Part shown: in pieces, positions 1-8,672 of the stretch
Numbering within the stretch: position 1 is the first letter of the stretch
Layout: each line of letters starts with the position of its first letter
NCBI RefSeq assembly: GCF_028596025.1
Contig: NZ_CP117167.1
Location: 2,604,001-2,668,000 of the forward strand
Origin: Mucilaginibacter jinjuensis
Lineage (GTDB): Bacteria > Bacteroidota > Bacteroidia > Sphingobacteriales > Sphingobacteriaceae
Length of the DNA: 64,000 bases
Direction: 5' to 3'
Position numbers and translations under genes: made by a program
The notes under the pieces: model-generated
The model's database searches: none
What the model was told of the DNA's origin: nothing
What the model saw: only the letters and a program-made list of their open reading frames with translations

Positions 1-912
1 GGCGATCAATCTAAAATTGCCGAACTATACCTGCCGCTCAAATTTGATGTTATGATGGGCGGCGGTAACGATTACTTTAGTGCGGCCAAACGCAAGGATG
101 CTAAAGATATGTACCAGCAGTTTGAACTGAATGGTTATACCGTTATTAAGAACCGCACCGATATGCTGGCCCAAAAAGGCGGCAAACCTATTTTGGGTGT
201 ATTTGCCGATGATGGTTTGCCTTACACGCTTGATCGCAACCAGGATAACACCTTGCAGGACACTGTGCCTACGCTAGCCGAGATGACCAAAACGGCTATC
301 TCCATTATGAACAAGAACAGCAAAGGTTTTGTATTACAGGTAGAAGGTGGTAAGGTTGACTGGGCTGCTCACGGTAACGATGCCCCGGCCTTAATTTATG
401 ACCAGATGGCTTTTGATGAAGCCGTTGGCGAAGCTTTAGCCTTTGCTGAAAAAGATGGTAATACTTTAGTAATTATGACCACAGATCACGGCAACGCCAA
501 CCCCGGCCTGTTTTACAGCGATATGGCTAATGCCGATTTTGATAACTTCCAGAACTTTAAGCATACCAATGAGTGGGTGCTAAAACAGATTCGCAAGGGA
601 GATACCGCCAGCCGCGTTGTCGAGCAAATTGCTGATGCACAGCACATCGCTATTACCCAGGCAGAGGCCAATGACCTGTTAAAATATTATAACTCAGTTA
701 GTGAGGAAGGCCTTTATAACGAAGCTAACTTACCCCTCCGTAAACTGGCCGAAATTCAGCAGAAATATACTTTTGTAGGCTTTGGTTCAATGGAGCACTC
801 TGCCGACTATGTTGAGCTGGCCATGTTTGGCCCGGGTAGTAATTTGCTGAAACCTTTTGTTAAGAATACTGATTTGCACAACTTGATGCTGCATGCTACA
901 GGGATGATATAA
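1..912 (+). CDS. phoA: Alkaline phosphatase, PhoA family (5' truncated by window edge)
   Basis: The reading frame is open from base 1, so the start lies before the window. The visible 303 residues are the C-terminal part of a PhoA-type alkaline phosphatase, a periplasmic or surface enzyme that releases phosphate from organic monoesters. The metal ligands of the family are visible: the Asp and His of VEGGKVDWAAHGND, the Asp-His pair of MTTDHGNAN, and the His of MEHSADYVELAMFGPG near the C-terminus. The two-zinc active site therefore looks intact as far as it can be seen. Signal peptide and nucleophile Ser are outside the window. The gene ends with TAA and is followed by a hairpin repeat, with no gene co-oriented close enough to be a clear operon partner. 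Confidence 0.9.
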   Translation, partial: GDQSKIAELYLPLKFDVMMGGGNDYFSAAKRKDAKDMYQQFELNGYTVIKNRTDMLAQKGGKPILGVFADDGLPYTLDRNQDNTLQDTVPTLAEMTKTAISIMNKNSKGFVLQVEGGKVDWAAHGNDAPALIYDQMAFDEAVGEALAFAEKDGNTLVIMTTDHGNANPGLFYSDMANADFDNFQNFKHTNEWVLKQIRKGDTASRVVEQIADAQHIAITQAEANDLLKYYNSVSEEGLYNEANLPLRKLAEIQQKYTFVGFGSMEHSADYVELAMFGPGSNLLKPFVKNTDLHNLMLHATGMI

Positions 913-943
913 TTATTAGCATTTTATTTTGTAATTGTTTTTT

Positions 944-1031
944 GTCATTCTGAACGTAGTGAAGAATCTTCTTCGATGTGCATTGCCGCTCTACAAGGCG
1001 AAGAAGATTCTTCGTTAGCACTCAGAATGAC
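944..1031. repeat. Hairpin repeat, GTCATTCTGAACG subfamily
   Basis: An 88-bp imperfect palindrome begins GTCATTCTGAACGTAGTGAA and ends with its complement (CACTCAGAATGAC). The inner arms GAAGAATCTTCTTCG and CGAAGAAGATTCTTCG are nearly perfect. It lies downstream of the alkaline phosphatase and may act as a transcription or processing barrier. It shares its terminal GTCAT / ATGAC with other repeats in this window. Confidence 0.8.
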
Positions 1032-1173
1032 AAAGTAAGGCGGAAAAGCAAAGTGCGCTCTGTCACCCCCAAATCATAATCTCCAAACAAACACGCTCAT
1101 TCACTCTTTCTGTAACTTAACTACGTAACAAATGGCGTAGCTTATCATCCAAAACAAAAACGCAGAATAACGA

Positions 1174-1866
1174 GTGGAAAACATACTTCATATTGCTGAT
1201 CTCAGCAAAAGATACCAGAGCGCCGGTCGTACCCTAACCGTGCTCGATCATATTAATTTCTCGGTTACCGCAGGCTCAACCAATGCTATTGTAGGTCCAT
1301 CGGGTAGTGGTAAAACCACCTTGCTTGGGCTTTGCGCAGGACTGGATCGTTCGAGTTCGGGTATTGTAGAATTGAACGGCATTAACCTCGGTAACTTAAG
1401 CGAGGACAAACGTGCGCAGGTGCGTAACCAGTACGTGGGTTTTATATTTCAGAATTTCCAACTGCTGCCTACGCTAACTGCTTTAGAGAATGTGATGGTT
1501 CCATTAGAGCTTCGCGGCGAACGTAATATTAAAGCCCGCGCGCTTGATCTGTTAGATAAAGTGGGACTGGCCGAACGCAGCCACCATTACCCAACCCAGC
1601 TTTCGGGCGGCGAGCAGCAGCGGGTATCGCTGGCGAGGGCGTTCAGCAACCAGCCTAAAATATTATTTGCCGATGAACCTACGGGTAACCTGGATGCGGA
1701 AACGAGCGAAAAGGTTATTAAACTCATCTTCGACCTGAATAAAGAAGCTGGAACTACTTTAGTGGTAGTAACACACGATCTGGAACTGGCGGCTAAAACG
1801 CAGCGCATTATTCGGATCAAGGGCGGTAAACTGGTGTCGGACGAAAAAACGAGTGTCAATGTCTGA
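1174..1866 (+). CDS. ybbA: ABC transporter ATP-binding protein, YbbA/LolD-like
   Basis: A 230-residue ATPase of the MacB/LolD class that powers FtsX-type permeases rather than classical solute import. Visible motifs are Walker A GPSGSGKTT (residues 41-49), the Q-loop FQNFQLLPTLTALENV, the ABC signature LSGGEQQR (143-150), Walker B ILFADEPTGNLD (163-174) and the switch His in VVVTHDLELA. The start is GTG at 1174: an in-frame TAA lies at 1168-1170, so nothing earlier is possible. The stop overlaps the permease start by 8 bp, suggesting translational coupling. With the permease and the GDSL esterase it reproduces the ybbA-ybbP-tesA neighbourhood known from proteobacteria. Confidence 0.9.
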   Translation: MENILHIADLSKRYQSAGRTLTVLDHINFSVTAGSTNAIVGPSGSGKTTLLGLCAGLDRSSSGIVELNGINLGNLSEDKRAQVRNQYVGFIFQNFQLLPTLTALENVMVPLELRGERNIKARALDLLDKVGLAERSHHYPTQLSGGEQQRVSLARAFSNQPKILFADEPTGNLDAETSEKVIKLIFDLNKEAGTTLVVVTHDLELAAKTQRIIRIKGGKLVSDEKTSVNV

Positions 1867-4417
1867 GACCAATCAACTGGAAAAACCACCGCTTAAATTA
1901 GCGTGGCTTTTCGAGATGGCCTGGCGCGATAGCCGTAAAAACCGTTCGCGTTTGTTCCTCTTTATTTCGTCTATCATATTCGGTATTGCCGCAATAGTGA
2001 CTATTTATTCCTTTGGCTATAATGTAAAAAAGGATGTAGATAACCAGGCAGCTACGCTGATTGGTGCCGATTTGGCTATATTCTCCAATAAGCCCGCTGA
2101 CGAAACTACCAAGCCGATCCTTAACTCATTCGGCGACCGTAAATCGGAAGAACGGAGCTTTGCCTCCATGATCTATTTCCCAAAAGGAAACGGAACACGT
2201 TTGGTACAAGTGCGTGCTTTGCAGGGCGAATTTCCTTATTATGGAACTTTAGAAACCACACCGACCGCTGCCGGTACTGATTTTAAGAACGGTAAAAAAG
2301 CACTGGTTGACCAAACCCTGATGCTGCAATTTAACGCCAAAGTTGGCGACTCGATCAAGGTTGGTAATGTTACTTTTTTAATTGACGGTATCCTGAACAA
2401 AGCACCGGGACAAACCGGTATTTCGGCAGGTATTGCGCCTATTGTTTACATCCCGTTGCAATACCTCGATCAAACCGGGTTAATGCAAAAAGGTAGTCGC
2501 ATTAATTACAATTACTATTACAAATACGACCACGATGTAAACGTTACTAAGTTGATTAAAGGCCAGGAAACCAAACTGGAAAAAGCTAACCTGAACTACG
2601 ATACTATTGATACGCGTAAAGAAAATACCGGTCGTAGTTTTGAAGATTTAACAAGATTCCTGTCGCTCGTTGGGTTCATTGCTTTATTATTGGGCTGTGT
2701 AGGCGTAGCCAGTGCTATCCATATTTATATTCGCGAAAAAATTGCTTCTATCGCTATTATGCGTTGTTTGGGTGTGCGATCAACACAGGCATTTTTGATT
2801 TATTTAATTCAGATTATTGGTATTGGACTAATCGGTTCTATCATTGGCGCTGCTTTAGGTAGTGCGATAGAGCATGTGTTGCCGCTGGTATTTAAAGATT
2901 TTCTGCCGATCACGGTTTCTACCGCTATTTCGTGGATGGCCATAGGGCAGGGGTTATTACTGGGTGTAGTAATATCGGTATTATTTGCTTTACTTCCATT
3001 GATCGCAATTCGTAATATATCACCGCTGAATACGCTGCGCATGTCGTATGAAAACATTAACCTGCTGCGCGATCCTTTGCGTTGGTTAGTGTATACGTTA
3101 ATTGTTGGCTTTATCGTGGTGTTCAGCTATTTCCAACTGAGTAGCTGGCCGGCAAGTATTTTCTTTACTATTGGCATCTTGGTGGCTTTCATGATCCTGA
3201 CTTTAATTGCCAGGTTATTAATGCGATTGGCAAAGGCGATACTCAGCAATTCGTGGAGCTATTTATGGCGGCAAGGTTTTGCTAATTTGTATCGGCCTAA
3301 TAACCAAACTATCATCCTCATCGTCTCCATTGGTTTAAGTACTACGTTTATCTGCACACTGTTTTTTATCCAAAGTATGTTGGTTAAACAGGTTAGTATT
3401 TCGGCCACGACTAATAGTGCGAATATGATCTTATTTGATATTCAAACGAGCCAGAAAAAAGGGGTAGAAGGCTTAACCGAACAATTCCATTTACCGGTGA
3501 TACAACAAGTACCCGTGGTAAACATGCGAATTGACAAGGTGAACGGTAAAACCGCTGCACAGGTAAAGAAAGATACCACGATACAGGTATCATCACACGT
3601 GTTCAGCAACGAGTACCGCTCTACCTACCGTGACACTTTAACGCCGACTGAAAAGGTTGTAGGTGGCGAGTGGAAAGGCAAAGCCATAACGGGTGCCGAT
3701 GTGCCGATCTCGATAGAAGACCGTTTTGCTAAACATAACCATTTGAAAGTAGGCGACCATATTGAGTTTAATGTACAAGGTTCGCCGGTGCAAACGGTTA
3801 TTGCCAGTATCCGTACCGTGAACTGGAATAAGATGCAGACTAACTTCCTTGTCGTATTCCCTAAAGGGGTACTGGAAGATGCACCGCAGTTTTACGCTAT
3901 GTTAACGCACGTGCCATCTAAGCAGGTATCAGCTAAATACCAGCAGGCGGTGGTGAAGCAGTTTCCGAATGTTTCGATGATTGACCTGGGGCAAGTGCTA
4001 AGCGTGCTGGATGAATTACTGGACAAGCTGGGCGACATTATTAAGTTTATGAGTGCATTCAGCATTATTACCGGGATTGTAGTATTAATTGCTTCGGTAC
4101 GCATCAGTAAATATCAGCGTATACAAGAGAGTGTTTTATTAAGAACAATGGGTGCAAGCCGCAGGCAGATATTGACCATTACCGCGTTAGAATACCTGTT
4201 CCTGGGCACATTATCAGCCTTAACTGGTACACTCATTGCTTTTATAGGAAGCTGGCTACTGGCTAAGTTTAGTTTCGATATTCCGTTTTCGGCAGATGTA
4301 ACGCCTGCTGCTGGCATATTTTTAGCTATTACTGTATTAACCATTACCATTGGTCTGTTAAATAGCCGTGGGGTGTTGAATAAGCCTCCTTTGGAAATAT
4401 TAAGAGGCGATTCGTAA
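1859..4417 (+). CDS. ybbP: FtsX-family ABC permease, YbbP-like
   Basis: A large permease of about 852 residues with an N-terminal membrane segment (around 30-55), a periplasmic MacB-like domain with VDQTLMLQFNAKVGD, a first FtsX domain (about 265-385), further membrane helices, a second periplasmic part, and a C-terminal FtsX domain (about 735-850) ending in LEILRGDS. This double-FtsX arrangement is typical of COG3127 (YbbP), annotated as linked to lysophospholipase L1. I prefer ATG 1859 to the in-frame GTG at 1853; both overlap the ATPase gene. The esterase gene follows after about 10 bp, so the three are probably one transcript. The substrate is unknown; extraction of a lipid or lipoprotein from the membrane is an inference from family. 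Confidence 0.88.
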   Translation: MSETNQLEKPPLKLAWLFEMAWRDSRKNRSRLFLFISSIIFGIAAIVTIYSFGYNVKKDVDNQAATLIGADLAIFSNKPADETTKPILNSFGDRKSEERSFASMIYFPKGNGTRLVQVRALQGEFPYYGTLETTPTAAGTDFKNGKKALVDQTLMLQFNAKVGDSIKVGNVTFLIDGILNKAPGQTGISAGIAPIVYIPLQYLDQTGLMQKGSRINYNYYYKYDHDVNVTKLIKGQETKLEKANLNYDTIDTRKENTGRSFEDLTRFLSLVGFIALLLGCVGVASAIHIYIREKIASIAIMRCLGVRSTQAFLIYLIQIIGIGLIGSIIGAALGSAIEHVLPLVFKDFLPITVSTAISWMAIGQGLLLGVVISVLFALLPLIAIRNISPLNTLRMSYENINLLRDPLRWLVYTLIVGFIVVFSYFQLSSWPASIFFTIGILVAFMILTLIARLLMRLAKAILSNSWSYLWRQGFANLYRPNNQTIILIVSIGLSTTFICTLFFIQSMLVKQVSISATTNSANMILFDIQTSQKKGVEGLTEQFHLPVIQQVPVVNMRIDKVNGKTAAQVKKDTTIQVSSHVFSNEYRSTYRDTLTPTEKVVGGEWKGKAITGADVPISIEDRFAKHNHLKVGDHIEFNVQGSPVQTVIASIRTVNWNKMQTNFLVVFPKGVLEDAPQFYAMLTHVPSKQVSAKYQQAVVKQFPNVSMIDLGQVLSVLDELLDKLGDIIKFMSAFSIITGIVVLIASVRISKYQRIQESVLLRTMGASRRQILTITALEYLFLGTLSALTGTLIAFIGSWLLAKFSFDIPFSADVTPAAGIFLAITVLTITIGLLNSRGVLNKPPLEILRGDS

Positions 4418-4427
4418 ATTGAATAAT

Positions 4428-5123
4428 ATGCATCTATTAAAAAAAAGCGCTTCTTTGCTGCTTGCACTCGCCATTGTGAGTTGCAGTGATAAAAAGCAGA
4501 ACAATAATACCATAGCAGACACCCTCGCCAATAAATCTGATTTGGCGGGGCAAACTACACCAACAAGCAAGAAAACGATTTTAGTTTTTGGCGATAGCTT
4601 AACTGCGGGTTATGGACTGGATGACCCATCCGAAGCATTCCCCGGCGTGATTAAGGCTAAGATCGATTCGCTGAAATTACCTTACAATGTAGTTAATGCC
4701 GGTGTTAGCGGCGAAACATCAGCCGGTGGCTTAGGCCGTATCGACTGGATCTTGAAACAAAAGCCGGATATATTTTTGCTCGAATTAGGCGCTAACGATG
4801 GCCTGCGTGGGAACTCGGTTGCGCAAACTATCAGCAATCTACAGGCAATTATCGATAAGGTAAAGAGCAAGTATCCAAACACAAAAATTATCCTTTTAGG
4901 CATGCAGGTACCGCCAAGCATGGGCCAGCAATATGTTAATGATTTCAAAAAAATGTACCCCGATCTGGCGGCTAAAAATCATGTCGGACTGGTGCCGTTT
5001 CTGTTAGAGAACGTAGGCGGTATCGCTAAATTGAATCAGGCTGATGGTATCCACCCAACCCCGGCAGGAGCAAAAATAGTAGCCGAAAATGTTTGGAAAG
5101 AGTTAAAACAATTTGTCAATTAG
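4428..5123 (+). CDS. tesA: GDSL-type esterase/lysophospholipase L1-like lipoprotein
   Basis: A 231-residue SGNH hydrolase. Block I is VFGDSLTAGYGL with the nucleophile Ser, block III is ELGANDGLRG with Gly and Asn of the oxyanion hole, and block V is DGIHPTPAGA with the catalytic Asp and His. The start ATG 4428 gives a lipoprotein signal peptide MHLLKKSASLLLALAIVSCS with lipobox Cys; the TTG nine bases upstream gives no better N-terminus. The enzyme probably acts on acyl or aryl esters in the periplasm or on the outer membrane. It sits just downstream of the YbbAP-like transporter. Its last codons and stop lie within an AT-rich inverted repeat. Confidence 0.88.
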   Translation: MHLLKKSASLLLALAIVSCSDKKQNNNTIADTLANKSDLAGQTTPTSKKTILVFGDSLTAGYGLDDPSEAFPGVIKAKIDSLKLPYNVVNAGVSGETSAGGLGRIDWILKQKPDIFLLELGANDGLRGNSVAQTISNLQAIIDKVKSKYPNTKIILLGMQVPPSMGQQYVNDFKKMYPDLAAKNHVGLVPFLLENVGGIAKLNQADGIHPTPAGAKIVAENVWKELKQFVN

Positions 5124-5325
5124 CCAATTTGTCGATTCGGTAATGAAAAGTCCAATTAGCTAATTTGTTGATTCGGTAATTTGTCAATGAAAGCTCAATT
5201 AGCCAATTTGTCGATTAGTCAATGATCTAATTAGCATTAGCTAATAGACAAATTGTCGAATTAACAAACTTGCTTAGGCATTGACAAATCGACAAATTGC
5301 CGAATTATCTAATTGACAAATTAAT
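5108..5325. repeat. AT-rich nested inverted repeats between convergent genes
   Basis: The left side carries repeated copies of AATTTGTCGATTCGGTAAT and the right side their complements (GACAAATCGACAAATTGCCG). The outermost arms, CAATTTGTCAATTAG and CTAATTGACAAATTA, contain the stop codons of the esterase (TAG) and of the convergent helicase (TAA). The block could terminate transcription in both directions. A related copy lies at about 39371-39406. Confidence 0.75.
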
Positions 5326-7225
5326 CCACATATTCCCATGCGCTTTGGTAACCATTGAGTTGCTCGGCATAGCTCACAAAATCGGCATAAAAAGGCAGAC
5401 GTGTAAGGGTTGAACTGTCACCAATTACTACCAGTTTTTTGCGGGCGCGGGTCATGGCTACGTTCATGCGGCGGGTGTCTGACAGAAAGCCGATCTCGCC
5501 ATCTGTATTACTCCGCACCATGCTGATATATACAATGTCACGTTCTTGTCCCTGGAAACTGTCAATTGTGTTTACAGTGATTTTATCCTGGTGCAAAAGC
5601 AGTAGTGGGAAGTCGGGCAACTGTTCTTTCAGTATACTGATCTGCTGTTTATAAGGCGAAATCACGGCAACGGTAGGCATGTTTTCGGCAGTATAATGTT
5701 TATCCAAGATGCCAAATAAACGATCTAAATGTTTCAAGGTAAAAGCTGCTTCTTCGGGATTGGTACTGCTGGTGCCTTCCAGTTTTTCGTCGAAACCACA
5801 GCCTGCGGTATCGATAAAATTTAATGGCTGATCATCGGCAAATAATAACTGTTTGGCTACTGAATCATTGGCCTTTAACTTATCATCATAAAATATTCTG
5901 GACGAGAAACCCATAATGTTTTCGTTCATCCGGTATTGCTCATCCAACAATACAACGGCCTCGGGATGCAGGTTGACGCATTTTTCGAGCAGGGTAGTAC
6001 TCAAACCGCTACGTGCAGCCTCTGCCGATTTTATGGTTGGCGGCAACTGGCAATGATCTCCAGCCAAAATTACTTTTTGAGATTTTAGTATCGGAATCCA
6101 GCAGGCAGGTTCCAGGGCTTGACCGGCTTCGTCAATAACTACCGTATGGAACTTTAATTTGCGGATGGTATAATGATTTGCGCCAACCAAAGTGGCTGTT
6201 ATTACCTGTGATTTGGCCACCACATCATCAATAATGTATTGCTCGGTTTTCTCCACATCGCGCATTATCTTATGGGCTTCATCAAACAGGGCCTTGCGCT
6301 GATCGCGTTCAGACTTACCGAAACTGCGTTTGTACTTGTGCGCCATGTTCTTATATTCTGATGCTTGTTTTTTGAGCTTCTTGATCTCCTTGGTCATGGC
6401 GTGGTCGGTCATCTTGCTATCTAAAGTCAAGGCCGTTAATCTATCCGATACCCTTGCAGGGTTACCGATGCGTAATACATTCAACCCTTCTATCGAAAGC
6501 TTTTCACTCAGCAAATCAACCGCAGTATTACTTGGTGCTACTACCAGAATTTGTTGTTTATTTTGGGCAGATAGTGCTTTAATAGCCTGCACCAGCGTAG
6601 TAGTTTTGCCCGTGCCCGGTGGGCCGTGTACTACGGCCAGTTCATCGGCATTTAATATTTTTTCGACTGCTGATAGCTGCGATGGATTTAAGCCTGCAGG
6701 TTTTTTATGGAGTATTTCTGATTTAAAAGACGGTGATTTATCTCCCGTTAGTATTTGGATTAACCGGCCTTCTTCGGGTTTCTCTGCCAACAAACTACCC
6801 AATTTAAGGGCATTTTGCATTTCATCGTAACTATTATCATCAAACAATAAATCGATACCCAGTTTACCGTCTCGTGCCCAGTCAGGTAATTCTTCAGTAA
6901 GTAAAGTGATCTTTAATTTATTGCCACCCTGAAAAGTTACTGTACCATCAACCCGGTCTTTTTTAGGGTCGTGGTTAGAGAACAAAGCTGCCGAAGCACC
7001 AAACCTCAACTGGTGGCTTACATCCTGATGTGTAGTGCGTTCAACCTCAACACTAATATAATCGCCACGGCTGGGTTCTGTCCCGCGAATAGCGATAGGG
7101 TACCAGGTAACACCGGCCATGCGGCGATCTGCAACAGAGGCGGTTTCGGTTAATTTTTGATAAGCACGCTTGTCTTCATCACGTTCAATTTTGAGTAAGT
7201 CGAACAGCTTTTTGAAATAGTCCAT
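5321..7225 (-). CDS. Superfamily 1 helicase, UPF1/IGHMBP2-like
   Basis: A 634-residue helicase of the UPF1-like SF1B group. Motif I (Walker A) GPPGTGKTT is at 201-209, motif Ia APSNTAVDLL near 230, motif II VIDEAGQALEPA at 363-374, motif III AGDHCQLPPT, motif IV LDEQYRMNENIM, motif V TVNTIDSFQGQERDIVY and motif VI NVAMTRARKKLVVIGD. The N-terminal 150 residues resemble the beta-barrel domain of SMUBP-2 relatives, and residues 275-330 form a charged coiled-coil stalk. Such proteins unwind or translocate on DNA or RNA; the bacterial members are poorly characterised. It is encoded alone, convergent with the esterase gene. Confidence 0.9.
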   Translation of the reverse strand: MDYFKKLFDLLKIERDEDKRAYQKLTETASVADRRMAGVTWYPIAIRGTEPSRGDYISVEVERTTHQDVSHQLRFGASAALFSNHDPKKDRVDGTVTFQGGNKLKITLLTEELPDWARDGKLGIDLLFDDNSYDEMQNALKLGSLLAEKPEEGRLIQILTGDKSPSFKSEILHKKPAGLNPSQLSAVEKILNADELAVVHGPPGTGKTTTLVQAIKALSAQNKQQILVVAPSNTAVDLLSEKLSIEGLNVLRIGNPARVSDRLTALTLDSKMTDHAMTKEIKKLKKQASEYKNMAHKYKRSFGKSERDQRKALFDEAHKIMRDVEKTEQYIIDDVVAKSQVITATLVGANHYTIRKLKFHTVVIDEAGQALEPACWIPILKSQKVILAGDHCQLPPTIKSAEAARSGLSTTLLEKCVNLHPEAVVLLDEQYRMNENIMGFSSRIFYDDKLKANDSVAKQLLFADDQPLNFIDTAGCGFDEKLEGTSSTNPEEAAFTLKHLDRLFGILDKHYTAENMPTVAVISPYKQQISILKEQLPDFPLLLLHQDKITVNTIDSFQGQERDIVYISMVRSNTDGEIGFLSDTRRMNVAMTRARKKLVVIGDSSTLTRLPFYADFVSYAEQLNGYQSAWEYVD

Positions 7226-7293
7226 TTGGCAAAGGTAGTTTTTAGTCGGGATAGTCCGGAAGACGGAAAGTCCGGAAGTCCGAAAGAATGTGT

Positions 7294-7402
7294 ACTTGCG
7301 CGCGATTGCATCGCGTGCTTAACATTTTTTTGCGTTTGTAGCGCCCGAATGGCGATGCAATCGCCGTGAAGTATTAAGCACGCGATGCAATCGCGCGCAA
7401 GT
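7294..7402. repeat. Nested palindrome with perfect 28-bp arms
   Basis: The arms at 7294-7321 and 7375-7402 are perfect reverse complements built on CGCGATTGCATCGCG. The loop contains a second palindrome, GGCGATGCAATCGCC (7351-7365), with related sequence. It lies between ackA (3' end) and the helicase gene (5' end) and is a GC-rich repetitive element of REP/MITE type with no coding capacity. Confidence 0.85.
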
Positions 7403-7451
7403 CAAGCCACTTTTTCTTTATCTTTTATCCTTTGTCTTTTCGTCCTTCTGT

Positions 7452-8651
7452 CTATCCCTTCAACCGCGCATAACACTGATTCGCAATCTCCAGCTCCTCA
7501 TTAGTTGGCACCACCAAAATCTTAACAGGTGAATAATGGGTGTTGATCTCACGAATACCAGGCTGACGGGTATAGTTTTTTTCGCGGTCGATATGGATAT
7601 TTAAATACTGCAAGTCGTCGCAAGCCAGTTGACGCACTTGGGCATCGTTTTCACCAACACCTGCGGTGAAGATGATGGCATCTATACCGTTAAGTACAGC
7701 TGCGTAAGAGCCGATGAATTTTTTGATGCGGTAGGCATACATATCGTAGGCCAGTCTGGCGTTTTCGTCACCTGCTTCAATGGCTTTGGTAATGTCGCGC
7801 ATGTCGCTGAAACCTGTAAGGCCAAGCATGCCGCTTTGTTTGTTTACCAGGTCGCTTACGCGGTTAATATCGTAACCGAGTTCGTTTACGAGGTAGAAGA
7901 TCACGGTAGGGTCAATGTCGCCGGTACGGGTACCCATAATCAACCCACTAAGCGGACCAAAGCCCATACTGGTATCCAGCGATTGTCCGTTTTGAATAGC
8001 CGTCATGCTGCAACCATTGCCCAGGTGAATAGAGATGAGCTTGGCATCAGGCTTTCTGAGGTAAGCAACTGCTTGCTCTGACACATATTTATGGCTGGTG
8101 CCATGGAAACCATAACCCCTGATATGATGCTCTGTATAATAAGATTGAGGCAAAGCAAAACGATAAGCTTTTGCCGGGCGGGTTTGATGGAAAGCGGTAT
8201 CAAAAACTGCCAGTTGAGTAGCGTTGGTAAAGATTTGCTCGGCCACTTCAATACCTTTGTAGGCTGATGGATTGTGCAGTGGGGCTAACTGAAAAGTTTG
8301 CTTTAACTCTTCTTTTACCTCTGGGGTAATTTGGGTAAGCTCGGTAAAGCGTTCGCCGCCGTGTACAACGCGGTGGCCTACGGCAGCAATATCCGATGTA
8401 TTCTGGATTACGCCAATTTCAGGATCGGTCAACAGGCGGTTAACTTCATTCAGGCCGGTCTCGTAATCGGGTATGGGCATGGTTTCGTTAATTAGCTTTT
8501 CTTCGCCATTAATGTAAGTTTTATGGGTAATGGTGGCATCGCCATAGCCTACACGCTCAATCAAACCCACACAAATAGGGCTGGTTGACGGCATCTGGAA
8601 TAACTGATATTTGATAGAGCTGCTGCCCGAGTTAATTACAAAAATATTCAC
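7452..8651 (-). CDS. ackA: Acetate kinase
   Basis: A 399-residue acetate kinase that converts acetyl phosphate plus ADP to acetate plus ATP in the cytoplasm. The N-terminus MNIFVINSGSSSIKYQLF is the phosphate-binding signature. Other family blocks are VGHRVVHGGERF, AVFDTAFHQTRP, YGFHGTSHKYVS, HLGNGCSMTAI, MGTRTGDIDPTV and FTAGVGENDAQVR. The start codon is GTG at 8651, chosen because the conserved N-terminus begins exactly there. It lies 21 bp downstream of pta and is presumably cotranscribed with it. Confidence 0.96.
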   Translation of the reverse strand: MNIFVINSGSSSIKYQLFQMPSTSPICVGLIERVGYGDATITHKTYINGEEKLINETMPIPDYETGLNEVNRLLTDPEIGVIQNTSDIAAVGHRVVHGGERFTELTQITPEVKEELKQTFQLAPLHNPSAYKGIEVAEQIFTNATQLAVFDTAFHQTRPAKAYRFALPQSYYTEHHIRGYGFHGTSHKYVSEQAVAYLRKPDAKLISIHLGNGCSMTAIQNGQSLDTSMGFGPLSGLIMGTRTGDIDPTVIFYLVNELGYDINRVSDLVNKQSGMLGLTGFSDMRDITKAIEAGDENARLAYDMYAYRIKKFIGSYAAVLNGIDAIIFTAGVGENDAQVRQLACDDLQYLNIHIDREKNYTRQPGIREINTHYSPVKILVVPTNEELEIANQCYARLKG

Positions 8652-8672
8652 TGTTAAAAAGGTTTTAGTTTA

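Noticed and set aside
6330..6830. Plus-strand 166-codon frame opposite the helicase
   Set aside because: Antisense shadow of a gene with complete helicase motifs; its own sequence has no domain or start context.
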